Assembly: GCF_013401435.1 (NCBI RefSeq)
Contig: NZ_JACBGN010000031.1
Location: 1-42,037 of the forward strand
Source: Streptomyces sp. BR123
GTDB taxonomy: Bacteria > Actinomycetota > Actinomycetes > Streptomycetales > Streptomycetaceae
Direction: 5' to 3'
DNA: 42,037 bases
Of this stretch, positions 39,671-42,037 are shown one piece after another; position 1 is the first letter of the stretch; the number at the start of each line of letters is the position of its first letter. The notes beneath the pieces were generated by a model. That model saw only the letters and a program-made list of their open reading frames with translations, was not told where the DNA came from and ran no database searches. The position numbers and the translations under genes are program-made.

Positions 39671-41197
39671 TCAGGCAAAACGGGCGGCGAGCAGGACCAG
39701 GTCCTCCATCTCCTCCGGCTTGCGGGCTGCAAAGGCAGAGGCAGAGGCGGAGGCAGCGGCGGAGGTGGAGGCGGAGGGCGAAGAAGAGGATGCGGGGGCG
39801 GAGGGCGCGGCAGGGGCCGGGCCGCCCAGCGCCCGGTCCCCCTCGGGCAGCACCGCGCGCAGGATGTGGTCGCACAGCGCCGCCGGGTCGTCGCGGACGC
39901 TGCGCGGGGCTCCCGCCGCCGCGGCGTGCAGCCGGGTGTAGGCCCGGTCCATCGGGTCGCCGATGCGCCGGAGCAGCCCGTCGGTGTACAGCAGCACCGT
40001 TTCTCCAGGCGCGGGTTCGATCTCCACGCTCGGCGCCTCCCAGCAGGCCAGCATCCCGAGCGGCGCGGAGAGCGAGGTCTCCACGTAGTCCGTGCGCCGC
40101 GCCCCGACGACCAGCGGCGGGGTGTGCCCCGCACCTGCCAGGACGATCTTGCGCCGGGCGGGCTCGCAGTAGGCGAAGAGCGCGGTGGCGCAGCGCGCCG
40201 GCTCGGTCAGGCGCAGCAGCAGTTCGAGGTCGGACAGGACCGCGACCGGGTCCTCTCCCTCCATCACGGCGTACGCCCGCAGCGAGGCCCGCAGCCGGCC
40301 CATGGCGGCGACGGCGCTGGGACCGGACCCGGTGACGGAGCCGACGGCCAGGCCCAGGGCACCCTCGGGGAGCGGGAGCGCGTCGTACCAGTCGCCCCCG
40401 CCGCGCGGCCCGGTGAGGTGGCGGGCGGCGAGTTGGATGCCGGGGATCAGGGGGAGCCGGCTGGGCAGCAGTTCCTCTGCGACCGTGGCGAGGCGGCTGC
40501 GGGACCGTTCCACCTCCAGCATCCGGGCCAGGTGCTCGGCGGCGTGGCGGACGTACAGGCCGACGATGTCGCGCTGGCGGTCGCTCGGCTCGGCCTGCTC
40601 GTCGTACAGCCAGACGGCGGCGCCGAGCCGGCCGGTGGCCTCGGCGGTCAGCGGCAGGGCGTAGCTGGCGGCGTAGCCGAGCCGGGCGGCGACCTCGCGG
40701 TGCCGGGGGTCGACGGGGACTCCGTACCCGCCGGTGCCGGGGGCGGCGCCGGGCTCGGGGAGCACCTCGGAGCCGCCGTGTGCGTCGGGGAGTCCGTCGA
40801 GGATCCGGCCGTACGAGGTTGCGGCGCGCGGGACGGTCTCGATGTGCCCGAGGTCGGCGCGGCCGAGGCCGAGGCCGATCGTGGTCGTGGGGCCGAGTCC
40901 GTCGGAGGGTTCCAGGGCGATCAGGCCGCGGCGGGCGCCGACGAGGGCGGCTCCGGCGCGCAGGAACTCCTGGAGGGAGGATTCCAGATCGCTGGCGCGG
41001 GCGAGGCGCTCGGTGAGTTCGTGCAGGGTGGTCAGGTCGGAGACCATGCCCGCCAGGCGGTCCTGGACAAGGGTGCTCGGGGCGGGGACCGCGGGGGTCA
41101 CGGGGGCAGCCAGGACGGGAGTGGATGCCGTAGTCTGCGGGACCGCTGCAACTGCTGGATCGATTCCAGCCACTTTAGGCAGATGCGGGGCGCTCAT
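39671..41197 (-). CDS. GAF-domain PP2C/SpoIIE-type phosphatase, altered active site
   Basis: A 508-aa regulatory protein with a GAF domain (about residues 60-230) and a SpoIIE/PP2C domain (about 250-450). The PP2C domain shows GGGDWYDALPL, AGAGHTPPLVV and VLLYTDGLLRR. The usual metal-binding Asp in GD(V/A)xGxG is Ser287 here (GSVTGSG), so activity is doubtful. A Ser/Ala/Pro-rich stretch of about 40 residues precedes the C-terminal EDLVLLAAR, which keeps one acidic residue of the normal DDVALL motif. Start: ATG 41197 (MSAPHLPKVAG) because AAGGCGG precedes it; ATG 41314 would add about 39 residues but lacks a ribosome site. PP2C proteins of this class switch anti-sigma antagonists. Confidence 0.85.
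   Translation of the reverse strand: MSAPHLPKVAGIDPAVAAVPQTTASTPVLAAPVTPAVPAPSTLVQDRLAGMVSDLTTLHELTERLARASDLESSLQEFLRAGAALVGARRGLIALEPSDGLGPTTTIGLGLGRADLGHIETVPRAATSYGRILDGLPDAHGGSEVLPEPGAAPGTGGYGVPVDPRHREVAARLGYAASYALPLTAEATGRLGAAVWLYDEQAEPSDRQRDIVGLYVRHAAEHLARMLEVERSRSRLATVAEELLPSRLPLIPGIQLAARHLTGPRGGGDWYDALPLPEGALGLAVGSVTGSGPSAVAAMGRLRASLRAYAVMEGEDPVAVLSDLELLLRLTEPARCATALFAYCEPARRKIVLAGAGHTPPLVVGARRTDYVETSLSAPLGMLACWEAPSVEIEPAPGETVLLYTDGLLRRIGDPMDRAYTRLHAAAAGAPRSVRDDPAALCDHILRAVLPEGDRALGGPAPAAPSAPASSSSPSASTSAAASASASAFAARKPEEMEDLVLLAARFA
39733..39822. repeat. Purine-rich imperfect GAGGCG repeat
   Basis: About 90 bp of almost pure purine on the plus strand, built from variants of GAGGCG/GAGGCA. 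It encodes the Ser/Ala tract near the C terminus of the PP2C protein. Such homopurine tracts can form triplex structures and vary in length. Confidence 0.6.
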
Positions 41198-41721
41198 GGC
41201 GTCCGCCTTTCCACCTGGTGCGATTCGCCATATAGCATCGCAAACCCCCAGATCGTGCTGCGCCGCCATCAATGAATCCACATCTACACGCACACGAGGA
41301 TCGATGTCCAGCATTGTCCGACTGGGAATCCTGGTGTCCGTGAGGCGGCAACTCACCGTCCGGTCAAGGCTAGAACTTGGCTGGAAAAAGCCGGAGGCGG
41401 ACGGTTTTTGCGATCGACTGAGCAGGCGCCGAAGTGGCCTCGGGTACGTAGTCAGTGAAGCCCGGGGGCAGTTGGCGCAGCCCGGCAGCCGCCGGGAACC
41501 GCCCGGCAGGGGCCCGTCGTCCTTAGCGGCGGCAGTCGGTCTCGGTACCGGCGCGGGTCGCGTTCCGCCTCCGCCGGACGTTTCATGGACCCGTAAGAAA
41601 ACTGCACGAACCGTGTGGGCCTTCTTCTGGCGGACAGTGGCGCGGAACGTGCACGTGTGGTGAAGCACCGCTTACATGGTGTGATGTGGCCCTCGGCGTT
41701 CAAGGAAAGGAACGAGCGCTC
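41198..41721. other. Divergent intergenic region, PP2C gene / primase-polymerase gene
   Basis: This 524-bp gap holds no gene that I can support apart from a possible N-terminal extension of the PP2C protein up to 41314. A 6-bp inverted repeat TGCGAT...ATCGCA (41219-41242) with the AT-rich core CCATATAGC lies 22 bp from the PP2C start and may be an operator or contain a -10 box (CTATAT on the minus strand). Near the right end AAGGAAAGGAACG (41703-41715) is the ribosome site of the next gene. Confidence 0.45.
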
Positions 41722-42037
41722 ATGCGCGAGATCCTCGGAAGGCGTCTCCAGCGGCTCCGCAGCCGCCTGAAAACCCTCCGGCCCGCCCCGGCCCAGAGCG
41801 GCGACCAGGCATCTCCCGACCCGACGCTCCCTGACGCGACCGTCCCTGGCGCGGGGCACCCCGACCCGACGCTCCCCGGCCCGGCGTTCCGCGGAACGGC
41901 GCCCCACGGCACGGCACTGCGCGATGCGGCGGTGGCCTGCGCCGCCGGGCGACAGTGGCCCGTCCTGCCGGGCGTCGGCCGGTGCGCATCCGGTGCCGCC
42001 GACCGCTGTGCCTGCCCCGACCCCGACTGCCCCGTCC
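41722..42037 (+). CDS. Bifunctional DNA primase/polymerase, N-terminal part
   Basis: The first 105 codons of a gene that runs off the right edge. ATG 41722 follows GGAAAGGAACG. After a basic start (MREILGRRLQRLRSRLK) comes a Pro/Asp/Thr-rich linker with an internal repeat (DPTLP twice), then WPVLPGVGRCA and a Cys cluster CACPDPDCPV. This matches the start of the prim-pol (primase-polymerase) domain found in many Streptomyces proteins near the chromosome centre, although such proteins are otherwise typical of plasmids and phages. The catalytic residues lie beyond the window. Confidence 0.75.
   Translation, partial: MREILGRRLQRLRSRLKTLRPAPAQSGDQASPDPTLPDATVPGAGHPDPTLPGPAFRGTAPHGTALRDAAVACAAGRQWPVLPGVGRCASGAADRCACPDPDCPV
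41815..41876 (+). repeat. 17-bp direct repeat in the linker of the primase-polymerase gene
   Basis: CCCGACCCGACGCTCCC occurs at 41815-41831 and 41860-41876, 45 bp (15 codons) apart, so the frame is kept. It encodes PDPTLP twice in the low-complexity N-terminal linker. Confidence 0.7.

Noticed and set aside
38060..41275. 1,071-codon open frame on the plus strand opposite pepP and the PP2C gene
   Set aside because: Composition (Val/Gly/Ala/Asp-rich, no motifs) is that of an antisense frame; both minus-strand genes have clear catalytic motifs.

Overview
The window is high-GC, densely packed actinobacterial DNA and looks like part of a Streptomyces chromosome core. The gene content is of Streptomyces type: fused cydCD, a DyP peroxidase/Sco/copper cluster, serS-pheA and a primase-polymerase gene. 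GTG starts and 4-bp stop/start overlaps are common. Chromosome-maintenance sites are unusually dense: five copies of the Streptomyces parS motif (one imperfect) and two clusters of DnaA boxes with the Streptomyces consensus TTGTCCACA. In S. coelicolor these elements crowd around oriC, so I infer the window lies within roughly 100 kb of the origin. I see no prophage, insertion sequence, CRISPR array, tRNA or rRNA.

Layout. 1-3 kb: the 5' end of an unknown minus-strand gene, a LacI-type regulator and hisC, with several palindromes in the LacI/hisC gap. 3-11.4 kb: cydA, cydB and fused cydCD (cytochrome bd oxidase and its assembly ABC transporter) behind a perfect Rex operator, followed directly by a DevS/DosT-like GAF histidine kinase. 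11.4-13.4 kb: a HAD phosphatase divergent from a luciferase-like oxidoreductase across a twin parS site. 13.4-19 kb: a minus-strand run of kptA, an Hsp90-family gene and a translationally coupled ~1,000-residue TPR protein with a histidine-rich insert. 19.1-23.3 kb: a deleted aquaporin remnant, a DnaA-box cluster, a MerR regulator, an EphD-like hydrolase/SDR fusion and an M24 peptidase. 23.5-27 kb: a four-gene operon of two ABC ATPase/permease pairs.

27.4-37.3 kb is a long minus-strand series. Read in the direction of transcription it is: membrane protein, YcnI-like protein, Sco, extracytoplasmic Cu chaperone, CopC-CopD fusion, Tat-exported DyP peroxidase (DtpA type), pheA, a 0.5-kb gap with six DnaA boxes, serS and a second HAD phosphatase closed by a strong terminator. 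37.4-42 kb: an RsbW-like ATP-binding protein, aminopeptidase P, a GAF/PP2C protein lacking a usual metal-binding Asp, and the start of a bifunctional primase/polymerase gene.

Functional themes are respiration under low oxygen (Rex-controlled cyd plus a possible haem sensor kinase), extracytoplasmic copper handling and peroxidase maturation, and chromosome replication/segregation control. The least explained unit is the Hsp90-TPR pair.
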